A stretch of 64,000 bases of DNA, taken from positions 62,001-126,000 of the forward strand of contig CANQDD010000002.1 in the NCBI GenBank assembly GCA_947591315.1, read 5' to 3'. Below the pieces are notes generated by a model. That model was not told where the DNA came from, searched no databases, and saw only the letters and a list, made by a program, of their open reading frames with translations. Shown here piece after piece: positions 16,780-25,238 of this stretch. The position numbers and the translations under genes are program-made. Origin of the DNA: an uncultured Clostridia bacterium (GTDB taxonomy: Bacteria > Bacillota > Clostridia > UBA1381). Numbering within the stretch: the first letter of the stretch is position 1; the number at the start of each line of letters is the position of its first letter.

Positions 16780-17865
16780 TTATTTATTTTCCTTTTCAAA
16801 TTTCTTCATAAATTCAACAAGCGCCTCTACGCCCTCTATCGGCATAGCGTTATAGATGCTCGCTCTCATGCCGCCGACGGTTCTGTGACCCTTGATGTTG
16901 ATAAATCCGGCAGCCTTCGCTTCCGCGACAAATTTCGCGTCAAGCTCCTCGTCGCCCGTTACGAACGGTATGTTCATAAGCGATCTGTCCTCGGGAACAA
17001 CCGTGCCCTTGAACATTTCCGAGCTGTCAAGGAAATCGTAAAGGATCTTAGCCTTCTTCTCGTTTATCTTCTGAAGCTCCTTAACGCCGCCCTTGTCCTT
17101 TATCCACTGGAGAACGAGACCGAGCATATATATGCCGTATGTAGGCGGTGTGTTGTACATCGAGCCGTTGTCGCGGTGGATAGAATACTTGAACATTGTC
17201 GGCGTGCCTTCGAGCGTGTCGCCGATAAGGTCGTTTCTTACGATTACGAGCGTTACGCCCGCCGGACCTAAGTTCTTCTGCGCGCCCGCGTAGAGGATAC
17301 CGAACTTGTTAATATCTATCTCCTCAGCCATTACGCACGACGAAATATCTGCAACGAGTACCGCGTCGGTGTCGGGTATCTTCTTTTCGGTGTAGTGCGT
17401 GCCGTATATCGTGTTGTTATAGCAAATGTAGCAGTAGTCGGCTTCGGGGTCGAACATGCTCTTGTTTGTCTCGGGAATATACGAGAACGTCTTATCCGCC
17501 GACGACGCGACCTTGTTGACCTTGATGTATCTCTCGGCCTCCTGTGCCGCCTTCTTCGCCCACTGACCTGTTATGATATAGTCAGCCTTGCCCGACTTCG
17601 TGCCGAGGTTCATAGGAATTGCCGCGAACTGTGACGACGCGCCGCCCTGCAAAAACAGTACCGTGTAGTTGTCGGGTACGTGCATAAGCTCTCTAACGAG
17701 CGCCTCCGCGTTATCTATGATCGCCTGATACTCCTTCGAGCGGTGGCTCATCTCCATAACCGACTGACCTGTCGAGCCGTACTCCGTCATTTCGGCTGCC
17801 GCCTTCTCCAGTACCTCAAGCGGGAGCATCGAGGGGCCCGCTGAAAAATTATAAACTCTGCTCAT
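16780..17865 (-). CDS. serC: Phosphoserine aminotransferase
   Basis: The 361-residue PLP enzyme begins MSRVYNFSAGPSMLPLEVLE, the conserved SerC start, and has SHRSKEY, the GGASSQFAAIPMN loop and the PLP lysine in YAGAQKNLGPAG. It converts phosphohydroxypyruvate and glutamate to phosphoserine. A further in-frame ATG lies 11 codons upstream at 17898, but GGAGG sits 8 nt before the ATG at 17865, so that start is used. A promoter at 17909-17937 drives serC and probably serA. Confidence 0.95.
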   Translation of the reverse strand: MSRVYNFSAGPSMLPLEVLEKAAAEMTEYGSTGQSVMEMSHRSKEYQAIIDNAEALVRELMHVPDNYTVLFLQGGASSQFAAIPMNLGTKSGKADYIITGQWAKKAAQEAERYIKVNKVASSADKTFSYIPETNKSMFDPEADYCYICYNNTIYGTHYTEKKIPDTDAVLVADISSCVMAEEIDINKFGILYAGAQKNLGPAGVTLVIVRNDLIGDTLEGTPTMFKYSIHRDNGSMYNTPPTYGIYMLGLVLQWIKDKGGVKELQKINEKKAKILYDFLDSSEMFKGTVVPEDRSLMNIPFVTGDEELDAKFVAEAKAAGFINIKGHRTVGGMRASIYNAMPIEGVEALVEFMKKFEKENK

Positions 17866-17908
17866 TTTTATAGCCTCCGTTTGTTTTAATTTTTTCAAAT
17901 CGTTTACA

Positions 17909-17937
17909 ATTATATCTCAAATCATCGCAATAGTCAA
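17909..17937 (-). promoter_or_regulatory. Promoter for serC-serA
   Basis: TTGACT (17932-17937), 17 nt, TATAAT (17909-17914) on the minus strand, about 45 nt upstream of the serC start. Confidence 0.8.
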
Positions 17938-17992
17938 CAATTTTTGGATAAAGAGTGTTAGAAATTTGACAAGATTAGTGTGATTTTTTTCA

Positions 17993-18685
17993 TCATTTTG
18001 TATAGTTTTCGACCGCTTCGGCTATCGCCCACGCGATTTTTGACCTGTATTGCTCGTCGTTGAGCTTCGCTTCCTCGTCCGGGTTCGACAAAAAGCCGCA
18101 CTCCGCAAGTATCGCGGGAACAGGCGGATTTTTCATCAAAAACAGGCTCGCGTCAGCCGTTTTGACCGCGTGCGTTTCCGCGCCCGTCACCTCCCCTATT
18201 TTCTTTTGTATCGCGTCGGCAAGCTCCTCCGCGTCGGGGTGGCTTTTGTCGTAAAATATGTGCAGACCGCTCACCTTCGGGTCGCCGAAGGAGTTCATGT
18301 GTATGCTCAAAAACAAGTCGGCGTCGCTTTTTTCAATTATTTCGCGACGCTTTTTCATGTCGGAGATTTTCATTTTGCGTATTGTGTCCGCGCTCTCGTC
18401 CTGTAAGCCGCTGTCGCCCTCGCGCGTCATTATGACCTTGAAGCCTTTATTTTCAAGCACCTCGCGCAGCTTTTCCGTTATCGCGAGGTTCACGTCCTTT
18501 TCCTCCGTTCCGCTCACGCCCACCGCTCCCCCGTCGGGTGATCCGTGTCCGGCGTCGAGTATTACTGTAAACGGCTCCGCGGAAAATGTCTGTTTTATAT
18601 GCGCGCTGTCGCGTATGCAGCACACAACGGCAAACGCGAACACAAGCGCTATCGCCGCAATCGTTACTCTTTTTCTCTTAAACAT
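17993..18685 (-). CDS. cwlD: N-acetylmuramoyl-L-alanine amidase, CwlD-like
   Basis: The 230-residue protein has an N-terminal membrane/signal segment (about 8-25), then an Amidase_3 domain: zinc ligands in DAGHGSPDGG, an early Glu in GTEEKDVNLAI, the His of SIHMNSF, and the catalytic Glu of AECGFLSNP. Length and layout match CwlD, the sporulation amidase that starts muramic-delta-lactam formation in spore cortex. That would act in the forespore/mother cell periplasm. GGGAGG precedes the ATG. A sporulation sigma promoter could not be assigned with confidence. Confidence 0.88.
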   Translation of the reverse strand: MFKRKRVTIAAIALVFAFAVVCCIRDSAHIKQTFSAEPFTVILDAGHGSPDGGAVGVSGTEEKDVNLAITEKLREVLENKGFKVIMTREGDSGLQDESADTIRKMKISDMKKRREIIEKSDADLFLSIHMNSFGDPKVSGLHIFYDKSHPDAEELADAIQKKIGEVTGAETHAVKTADASLFLMKNPPVPAILAECGFLSNPDEEAKLNDEQYRSKIAWAIAEAVENYTK

Positions 18686-18769
18686 AGCTGTCCCCTCCCG
18701 TATATTTCTATGCGGAAGGGGTTGGGATAATGCGCTTTATAAGCCGTAAAATATAATAATATACATTAA

Positions 18770-18806
18770 ATTTTAGGTTGACTTTATCCTAAAATCGTAT
18801 TATAAT
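18770..18806 (+). promoter_or_regulatory. Antitoxin promoter with overlapping operator
   Basis: The promoter is TTGACT (18778-18783), 17 nt, TATAAT (18801-18806). The -35 box is enclosed by the inverted repeat ATTTTAGG (18770-18777) and CCTAAAAT (18788-18795). This is the expected layout for autoregulation by a Phd/YefM dimer. Confidence 0.8.
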
Positions 18807-18838
18807 AAATATATCAAACATGATTGGAGTGCGTATTT

Positions 18839-19081
18839 ATGAATATCAACACAAATACAATGGTTTCCATTTCCGAGGCAAATCAGAATTTTTCTAAGGT
18901 CGCCCGTCTCGTTGACCAGTACGGCAGCGCCGTTATTCTCAAAAACAATACGCCGCGCTATCTGATTCTGGAGTTTAATCAGGCTGACGAACAACTGTCG
19001 GCTCCCACTGACGATGTGCTTGCGGCTTCGGAAAAGCTTATAGCGCGTAATAAAGCCGTATACGAGGAGCTTGCAAAATGA
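18839..19081 (+). CDS. Phd/YefM family antitoxin-like protein
   Basis: The 80-residue protein has the Phd/YefM N-terminal DNA-binding fold: MVSISEANQNFSKVARLVDQ, then GSAVILKNNTPRYLILEF. A C-terminal helix (about 45-80) would normally bind the toxin. The ATG at 18839 has GGAG 9 nt upstream; an in-frame TTG at 18824 has no RBS. The promoter carries a perfect inverted repeat. No full toxin gene follows: a 28-codon frame overlaps the stop by ATGA and then a terminator closes the unit. It may be an orphan antitoxin or a system whose toxin was lost. Confidence 0.85.
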   Translation: MNINTNTMVSISEANQNFSKVARLVDQYGSAVILKNNTPRYLILEFNQADEQLSAPTDDVLAASEKLIARNKAVYEELAK

Positions 19082-19164
19082 AAGTCCTGACAAAATTGTC
19101 CGCCGCATCGAGCGAGAGTGACGATAAAAATATACTCCGATGGCTTCAGAAGCATATTATTTAA
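19078..19164 (+). CDS. 28-residue peptide overlapping the antitoxin gene
   Basis: The ATG overlaps the antitoxin TGA as ATGA, the usual coupling point for a toxin gene. The frame encodes only 28 residues (MKVLTKLSAASSESDDKNIL then RWLQKHII) and stops inside the terminator stem. It resembles no toxin family that can be recognised. It could be a remnant with an internal deletion or a real micro-protein. Confidence 0.35.
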   Translation: MKVLTKLSAASSESDDKNILRWLQKHII

Positions 19165-19189
19165 GAGCATCCGCAGGGATGCTCTTTTC
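19163..19189 (+). terminator. Terminator of the antitoxin unit
   Basis: Stem AAGAGCATCC (19163-19172) pairs with GGATGCTCTT (19177-19186), then TT. The stop codon of the 28-codon frame lies in the left arm. Confidence 0.75.
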
Positions 19190-19212
19190 GTATTTCAGAT
19201 AAAACAGCGGCA

Positions 19213-19758
19213 TTACCAATCCTCGCCGTATTCCTCGTATTCCTCCATAGCGTCGTCAGCGCCGTTCGCGTAATCGTCGTCCGAGTAGTATCTGTCCCAT
19301 TCCGGCTCGCCGTCGCTGTAAACATCATCGTAACCGTCGTTGTAGCCGTCGCCGTAGCTACCCGAGCTGTAACTCTTTTTCGCGGACGAACCGCCGTATG
19401 TCTTGGGGGACGGGCTGCTTTTCGGCTTTGGAGACGGACTGCTGTAAGGCTTTACGGTCGCGCTGCTTTTCGCGTTGCCCGCGCCCGAGCCGGAGGAATA
19501 TGTTGAATTCTTCTCAGTGCTTGTTTTCGATTTCTCTTTGTTTTTTCTGTACACGTAATTATAGTCGGGCGTGCCGTAATAGCGGTTGCTCATCTCGTGC
19601 AGCAGACAATATCTGCTTCCGTCCGTTGGCTCGTTATCACATCCGCTCACGGCGCACCGCGGCTGAAACAAGCTGATAATCCAGCCAATCAGCAGCGCTG
19701 CCAGTATCATCAAAACAACCGCCGCGCCCGTGCTCATACCGTTTGAATTGCCGTTCAT
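19213..19758 (-). CDS. Single-span membrane protein with CX4CX10CX2H motif and low-complexity tail
   Basis: Function unknown. The 181-residue protein has a membrane span at about 11-31, then C-x4-C-x10-C-x2-H at about 35-54 (GC-x-N-x-P ... YC-x-LH). A Ser/Pro/Lys-rich region and a Tyr/Asp/Gly/Glu-rich acidic tail ending EEYGEDW follow. The metal-binding-like motif is spaced exactly as in the 15010-15426 protein on the other strand; outside it the two share little. GGAGG precedes the ATG. Confidence 0.8.
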   Translation of the reverse strand: MNGNSNGMSTGAAVVLMILAALLIGWIISLFQPRCAVSGCDNEPTDGSRYCLLHEMSNRYYGTPDYNYVYRKNKEKSKTSTEKNSTYSSGSGAGNAKSSATVKPYSSPSPKPKSSPSPKTYGGSSAKKSYSSGSYGDGYNDGYDDVYSDGEPEWDRYYSDDDYANGADDAMEEYEEYGEDW

Positions 19759-19832
19759 AAAAATCCCTCCTTATAATATAATTCTATTATAAGCGGTGTC
19801 CGTTATTCAGTACAGTAATTCCGTCGGAACGA

Positions 19833-21002
19833 TTATTCGCAGTCAACATCTTTAATTTTTATATCCGACACGGAGATATTATTTTTCCGCGCAATATTTG
19901 CCATATCCTCGTATTCGGGTTTTGTGCGGGTTACGCCGTAGCCGGTGGATTTTTTCGCGCGGACAGAGCCGTGGGACGTGTTCACGGTCACGGCTTCGCG
20001 TTCCAGCGTGTGGCGCTTAACGGCGTACTCCCTCATTCCTATCGTGGACGTGTGCCTGAATATAAGCTCCACCATTTTATCCCTGTCCTCCGCTTTGCAA
20101 AGGCACGTGAGCAGTATGCCCGGGCGGTTTTTCTTCATATACACCGGCACGGTGAACACGTCGAGCGCGCCGTTTTCCGCGAGCGTCTCGACCGCGAAAC
20201 CTATCTGCTCGCCGGTCATGTCGTCTATGTTGCAGCGCAGCTCGCGCACTTCGCCGTCGTCGCCGCTCTCGCCCAGAAACGCTCGTACACAGTTCGCCGT
20301 TTCAAAATCCTTGTTTCCCATTCCGTAACCCACGCTCTTTATCTTCATAGCCGGCATCGGCGCAAATTCCGTTACAAAATGCCTCAAAAGAGCCGCGCCG
20401 GTGGGCGTGCAAAGCTCGGTGTTTCCGCTGCCGTATATCGGAATATCACGTAAAATCCTCGCCGTTGCGGGCGCGGGTACGGGCAATACGCCGTGGGCGC
20501 ACTTTACCGTACCGCCGCCGACGTTCACCGGTGAGCATACGACCTTTTCGGGCGACAGCTCCTCCATAAGCATACACACTCCGACAACATCGGCTATCGC
20601 GTCCATCGTGCCGACCTCGTGGAAATGTATATGCTCCATGTCCGTGTTATGTACATAGCTTTCCGCCTCGGCGATAATGTTATATACGGCTGTGGCGTTA
20701 TCCTTTACCGTCTCGGACACGTTTAATGAGCGTATTATGCCCTCAACGTCGGCAATACCCGAATGGTGATGGTGGTGATGCTCGTGCATACTCTCGTTTT
20801 CTTCGGTTCCGTGTACCGTGACGCGTATATGCGTGCCCGTTACGCCGCACTTCTGCGTTTTTTCGGCAGTGACGGTTACGTCGGGTATACCGGCAGCGTT
20901 CACGCGCTTTATAAATTTGTCCGTATCGGTAAGTTCCACGAGCGCGGCGGTAAGCATATCGCCCGCAGCGCCCATATTACATTCAAGATAAAGTGTCCTC
21001 AT
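19833..21002 (-). CDS. larC: Nickel pincer cofactor biosynthesis protein LarC
   Basis: The 389-residue protein starts MRTLYLECNMGAAGDMLTAA, the conserved LarC (former DUF111) N-terminus. It has a natural His-rich loop (HEHHHHHHS near residue 75) and later RCNIDDMTGEQIGFA and the C-terminal domain with MKKNRPGILLTCLC. LarC uses CTP to insert nickel into the pincer cofactor. In lactobacilli the gene is split and joined by frameshifting; here it is one continuous frame. An upstream in-frame start at 21071 has no RBS, while GGGAG lies 7 nt before 21002. No larA, larB or larE gene is in the window. Confidence 0.92.
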   Translation of the reverse strand: MRTLYLECNMGAAGDMLTAALVELTDTDKFIKRVNAAGIPDVTVTAEKTQKCGVTGTHIRVTVHGTEENESMHEHHHHHHSGIADVEGIIRSLNVSETVKDNATAVYNIIAEAESYVHNTDMEHIHFHEVGTMDAIADVVGVCMLMEELSPEKVVCSPVNVGGGTVKCAHGVLPVPAPATARILRDIPIYGSGNTELCTPTGAALLRHFVTEFAPMPAMKIKSVGYGMGNKDFETANCVRAFLGESGDDGEVRELRCNIDDMTGEQIGFAVETLAENGALDVFTVPVYMKKNRPGILLTCLCKAEDRDKMVELIFRHTSTIGMREYAVKRHTLEREAVTVNTSHGSVRAKKSTGYGVTRTKPEYEDMANIARKNNISVSDIKIKDVDCE

Positions 21003-21082
21003 ATTTTTTCTCCCTTCGTCCGCGCCTGCAATTATTATATATATTATAATATACCTGCGGCGTTTTGTCAAAATTTACGCGC

Positions 21083-21117
21083 AAAAAAGCGCGCCCTGAT
21101 TTTTGGCGCGCCTTTTT
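21083..21117 (-). terminator. Terminator after the SASP gene
   Basis: GGCGCGCC and GGGCGCGC arms flank an AT-rich loop and are followed by TTTTTT on the minus strand, just past the SASP stop codon. Confidence 0.8.
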
Positions 21118-21128
21118 GTATCGTTTGT

Positions 21129-21311
21129 TTATCTGTTGTTGTTCTCGTAGCTTTCTATCATCTTTTTAACCATCTGTCCGCCGATAGAACCCGCCTGCTT
21201 TGAGGTAAGGTCGCCGTTGTAACCGCTTTCGAGGTTTACTCCGACCTCTCTCGCCGCTTCCATTTTAAAGTTCTCAAGACCGGCTGTTCTCGAATTCTTT
21301 GACTTTGCCAT
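21129..21311 (-). CDS. Alpha/beta-type small acid-soluble spore protein
   Basis: The 60-residue protein has the SASP layout: GLENFKMEAAREVGVNL, matching the GPR protease site region, then GDLTSKQAGSIGGQMVKKMI, the DNA-binding half. These proteins coat and protect spore DNA. An upstream start is in frame, but AGGAG lies 9 nt before the ATG at 21311. Expression is expected in the forespore under SigG; no convincing SigG box was identified. With cwlD it marks the host as a spore-former. Confidence 0.92.
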   Translation of the reverse strand: MAKSKNSRTAGLENFKMEAAREVGVNLESGYNGDLTSKQAGSIGGQMVKKMIESYENNNR

Positions 21312-21408
21312 TGTTTTGTTCTCCTTCTGCAAAAAATTTAATGAGTTTCTTTACTCGTTTATAATTTGCGCGTATTCGGAGAATTTAAACATGCAATATT
21401 TGTATTTG

Positions 21409-23442
21409 TCAGTTCATAACAATGCCGCCCGCGATTATTTTTTCGGCGCGTCTGCGAAGTCCCTTGTATTTTTCGCTCACAAGAAGCGGATCCTCTTCAA
21501 GTATGCTTTTCGCCGCCTGCTGCGATATCGCGAGAATATCCCTGTCCTCAAACAGGTTGGCGATTTTCATTTCCGGCAAGCCGTGCTGACGCGTGCCGAA
21601 AAAGTCGCCCGGTCCGCGCAGCTTCAAATCCTGTTCGCTTATATAAAAGCCGTCGTTCGAGATTGTCATTGTTTCCATGCGCTTTTTTGTGACCTCGTTG
21701 TTACCGTGCGCGATAAGTATACAGAACGCCTGTTCGCCGCCGCGCCCGACGCGTCCGCGCAGCTGATGAAGCTGCGACAGACCGAAGCGCTCGGCGTTTT
21801 CTATTATCATCATGTTCGCGTTCGGCACGTTCACGCCGACCTCTATCACCGTTGTGGAAACGAGTATCTTTATTTCGCCCGACACAAACTCGTTCATTAT
21901 TTCTTCCTTCATTTTCGGCTTCATTCTGCCGTGCATAAGCCCGACCTTGAAGCCCGGGAATGCGTTCTGCAGCTTTTTGCACAATTCCTCCGCGTTCTGC
22001 AAATCGCTCTTTTCCGTTTCCTCGATAAGCGGACACACGACGTACGCCTGCATACCGGCGTTTACGTTTTTTCCGAGGAACGCGAACACGCGCTTTCTCA
22101 TACTCTCGCCCACCGCGTACGTTTTGACGGGTTTTCTTCCGGGCGGAAGCTCGTCGATAACGGAAATGTCGAGGTCGCCGTACAGTATGAGCGCAAGCGT
22201 GCGCGGTATCGGAGTTGCCGACATAATGAGCATGTGGGGGTTGCTGCCCTTCGCGGCAAGCTTCGCCCTCTGCTCCACGCCGAAACGGTGCTGCTCGTCC
22301 GCGACGACAAGCGCGAGGTCGTTAAATTCAGCCTTGTCCTGAATTATGGCGTGCGTGCCGACCACAACGTCCGCCTCACCCGTCAGCATCATATCGTACA
22401 CGAGTTTTTTATCCTTCGCCTTCATGCTGCCGTTTAAGAGCGCGACCTTTATACCCGTGTCCTTAAAAAATCCGGCGAGCGTTTCCGCGTGCTGCGCGGC
22501 TAATATCTCTGTAGGCGCCATCATTGCCGCCTGGTGACCGTTCTTTACCGCCGCGTAAATCGCCGCCGCCGCGACTGCCGTTTTACCGCTGCCCACGTCG
22601 CCCTGAACGAGGCGGTTCATCACGCCGCCGCTCTTGCAGTCCCTCATTATCTCGTTAAGCACGCGTTTCTGCGCGTTCGTGAGCGGGAACGGAAGCGTGT
22701 CGGTAAACGTCCTCACGCACTTTACGTCGCTGAACACAATTCCGCTCTGGTTCATGTTTTCGTCTTTGTGCTGCGACAGCGCGAGCTGTAAAATGAGCAG
22801 CTCCTCAAACACAAACCTCTCGCGCGCTATGTTGTAGCTCTCGAAGTCCTCGGGAAAATGTATGTTTTTCATCGCGTAGTTAAGCTCCGCGATTTTGTAC
22901 CTGTCGCGTATTTCGGCGGGAATGTACTCTTCGAGCCTGCCCGCCTCCTTTAACGCCAGTTCCATTGCCGACTGGAGGATCTTCTGCGTAAGTCCCTCCG
23001 TTAATGGGTAGAGCGGCACTATTTTACCCGTGAACCGCTCGCTGCCCTTTTTCTCGAACACGGGGTTTACCATTTCCTTTTTGCCGCGGTTACGCGTTAT
23101 TCTGCCGTAAAGGATATACTCGTCGCCGGTGAAAAACTGCCCCTTGACGTACTTGTTGTTGTACCATACGACGTTCAGCGCGCCCGTTTGGTCGCTCACT
23201 ATCATCGTTGACACGAGCAGATTGCGCCTTACTCTCACGTCGCTGACAGGCGAAAAAACGGTGACGCTGACGCACACCGTTTCCCCTTCGGCACAGTCGG
23301 CGATTTCCTTCATTTCCGACCTGTCTTCATGCGAGCGCGGAAAGTAGTATAGTAAATCCTCAACCGTCCGTATTCCTTTTTTTTCAAACAATTCGGCGCG
23401 TTTTTCGCCCACGCCCTTAATGTAGCGTATATCCTTTGACAT
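21409..23442 (-). CDS. recG: ATP-dependent DNA helicase RecG
   Basis: The 677-residue protein has the RecG wedge/OB domain in its first third and helicase motifs: GDVGSGKTAVAAAAIY, APTEILAAQHAE, DEQHRFGVEQR, MSATPIPRTLAL and QLHQLRGRVGRGG. It rewinds stalled forks and processes Holliday junctions. It follows the yloV-like gene by 14 nt in the yloU-yloV-recG order known in Bacillota. GGAGC precedes the ATG. Confidence 0.96.
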   Translation of the reverse strand: MSKDIRYIKGVGEKRAELFEKKGIRTVEDLLYYFPRSHEDRSEMKEIADCAEGETVCVSVTVFSPVSDVRVRRNLLVSTMIVSDQTGALNVVWYNNKYVKGQFFTGDEYILYGRITRNRGKKEMVNPVFEKKGSERFTGKIVPLYPLTEGLTQKILQSAMELALKEAGRLEEYIPAEIRDRYKIAELNYAMKNIHFPEDFESYNIARERFVFEELLILQLALSQHKDENMNQSGIVFSDVKCVRTFTDTLPFPLTNAQKRVLNEIMRDCKSGGVMNRLVQGDVGSGKTAVAAAAIYAAVKNGHQAAMMAPTEILAAQHAETLAGFFKDTGIKVALLNGSMKAKDKKLVYDMMLTGEADVVVGTHAIIQDKAEFNDLALVVADEQHRFGVEQRAKLAAKGSNPHMLIMSATPIPRTLALILYGDLDISVIDELPPGRKPVKTYAVGESMRKRVFAFLGKNVNAGMQAYVVCPLIEETEKSDLQNAEELCKKLQNAFPGFKVGLMHGRMKPKMKEEIMNEFVSGEIKILVSTTVIEVGVNVPNANMMIIENAERFGLSQLHQLRGRVGRGGEQAFCILIAHGNNEVTKKRMETMTISNDGFYISEQDLKLRGPGDFFGTRQHGLPEMKIANLFEDRDILAISQQAAKSILEEDPLLVSEKYKGLRRRAEKIIAGGIVMN

Positions 23443-23456
23443 CAGCCGCTCCCGTG

Positions 23457-25205
23457 TTATTCAGCCGACACTATGTAGTAGTATATCGGCTGTCCGCCTC
23501 GTTTGAAGGAGACCTCTATTTCGTCGCTCTCGTACTTCGCTTCGAGAGCCTTCTGCATTCTGTCCGCCTGCTGCTTTTTGACGTCCTTGCCGCAGTAAAC
23601 GGTTATAATTTCCGTATCCCCGTCCGTTATCTCGGCTACAACTCCGGCAAGCACCTCGTCAAGATCAGTGCCCGTGCGCGTTATTTTGCCCTCAACCATG
23701 CCGAGTATATCGTTTTTCTTTATTTTTTTACCGTCGATTTCCGTATCGCGGACAGCGTACGTAAGCTGCGCCGTCGCGACCTTTCCTATCGCCCTGCGCA
23801 TGGCGCCGGCGTTAGCCTCCGCGTCCTTCTGGCCGTTAAACGCGATCATCGCGCTCACGCACTGCGGATAGCTTGTGCTTTCGATAACGACTATATCCCT
23901 GTCCTCAAGAATTTGAGCCGCCTGCTGCGCCGCCATGATTATATTTTTGTTGTTCGGGAACACGAACACCGTCTGCGCCTTGACCTTCTTTACCGCCTTT
24001 ACTATGTCGTCGGTCGAGGGGTTCATCGTCTGACCGCCCTCGATTATTCTGTCAACGCCCATGTCGGTGAGGATTTCCGCAAGTCCCTTGCCCGCGCATA
24101 CCGCGGCAAAGCCATATGTCTTTGGCGGTTCCTGCTTTGCTTCCTTTTTGGGCTTGGGTTCCTTTTCCTTCTTCGGCTTCGGCTCTTTTTCCTTTTTCGG
24201 CTTGGACTTTTTGCCGTCCGTCACCGTCGAGGGCGTTTTACCGTCCGACAAATCGAGCGTACCCTTTATGATCTCGCGGTGCTGGTGCTTCATGTTGTCG
24301 ATTTTAAGGTTTATCATCTCGCCTATTTTTACGGCTTCCTCCAGCACAAAACCGGGGTGGTTCGTGTGAATATGAACCTTGCACACCTCATCGTCGTCGA
24401 TCACAAGCTGACAGTCGCCCTTGTCGGCAATCGCCGCGCGGAAGTCGTCAACCGACGCGCCCGATTCGTACTTTTCTATTATAAATTCGGTGCAGTACCT
24501 GAACTTTATCTCCTCGCCGCTTACGGCAGCCTGCGCCGTTTTCTTTGTTTCCGCCGCTTCCTCGCCGCCGATTTTTGCGGTTATTTCACCGCTTTGCAGG
24601 TAAGACAGCATACCCTCGAGCACATACATCCAGCCCTGACCGCCCGCGTCAACGACGTTCGCCTGTTTAAGCACGGGGAGCATTTCAGTCGTGCGCGCAA
24701 GCGCCTTGTTGCCGCGCTCCACGGCTGTCTCTACAACGCTTACCACGTCGCCGCCGCCCGAAGCCTCCTTCGCGCCCGCCGCCGCCTCGCGCGCGACCGT
24801 GAGAATTGTACCCTCGGTCGGGTTCATGACCGCCTTGTACGCAGCGTCCGAGCCGTCCTTTAACGCCGACGCAAGCTCCGATGCGCCGCACTCCGTCTTG
24901 CCCTTAAAGCTTCTCGAAATACCTCTGAAAAACTGCGACATTATAACGCCGCTGTTGCCGCGCGCGCCTCGAAGCGTCGCGAACGACATTTTATCCGCCG
25001 CCTTCGTGAGCGTCAAACCGTCCGTGTCCGCAAGCTCCTGCGCCATAGACTGCGCCGTCAGCGACATGTTCGTGCCCGTATCGCCGTCCGGCACGGGGAA
25101 CACGTTAAGCTCGTCTACGGCGTTTTTGTTGTTGTAAAGGTTATTCGCGCCGCTAATGACCATTTCGGCGAATACTTTTCCGTTTACAGTATTTATTTTA
25201 ATCAC
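23457..25205 (-). CDS. fakA: DAK2/DegV-binding protein YloV, fatty acid kinase FakA-like
   Basis: The 582-residue protein has an N-terminal Dak2 domain (VDELNVFPVPDGDTGTNM, ARGNSGVIMSQFFRG, DAGGQGWM), a linker domain and a C-terminal YloV domain. FakA phosphorylates fatty acids carried by FakB (DegV) proteins. An unusual Lys/Glu/Pro-rich linker of repeated KPKKEKEP units lies at about 320-355. Start: the frame can open at GTG (25205), but AAGGGGTGA overlaps that codon. The well-placed codon is an ATA two triplets on, and the first ATG comes much later, so the true start is uncertain. Confidence 0.88.
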   Translation of the reverse strand: MIKINTVNGKVFAEMVISGANNLYNNKNAVDELNVFPVPDGDTGTNMSLTAQSMAQELADTDGLTLTKAADKMSFATLRGARGNSGVIMSQFFRGISRSFKGKTECGASELASALKDGSDAAYKAVMNPTEGTILTVAREAAAGAKEASGGGDVVSVVETAVERGNKALARTTEMLPVLKQANVVDAGGQGWMYVLEGMLSYLQSGEITAKIGGEEAAETKKTAQAAVSGEEIKFRYCTEFIIEKYESGASVDDFRAAIADKGDCQLVIDDDEVCKVHIHTNHPGFVLEEAVKIGEMINLKIDNMKHQHREIIKGTLDLSDGKTPSTVTDGKKSKPKKEKEPKPKKEKEPKPKKEAKQEPPKTYGFAAVCAGKGLAEILTDMGVDRIIEGGQTMNPSTDDIVKAVKKVKAQTVFVFPNNKNIIMAAQQAAQILEDRDIVVIESTSYPQCVSAMIAFNGQKDAEANAGAMRRAIGKVATAQLTYAVRDTEIDGKKIKKNDILGMVEGKITRTGTDLDEVLAGVVAEITDGDTEIITVYCGKDVKKQQADRMQKALEAKYESDEIEVSFKRGGQPIYYYIVSAE

Positions 25206-25238
25206 CCCTTAAATTGCCGCCGCCTTGTGCGGCGCGCG

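Noticed and set aside
18824-18838. TTG start giving a five-residue longer antitoxin
   Set aside because: The GGAG ribosome site lies inside those codons and is correctly spaced for the ATG at 18839.
20760-20795. Six consecutive His codons in larC as a sign of an engineered tag
   Set aside because: His-rich loops at this place are natural in LarC proteins and suit nickel handling.
21316-22437. A 373-codon plus-strand frame opposite recG
   Set aside because: Shadow of recG; its sequence has no recognisable motif.
23436-24863. A 475-codon plus-strand frame opposite the FakA-like gene
   Set aside because: Same reason: Arg/Leu/Phe-rich shadow without family motifs or RBS.
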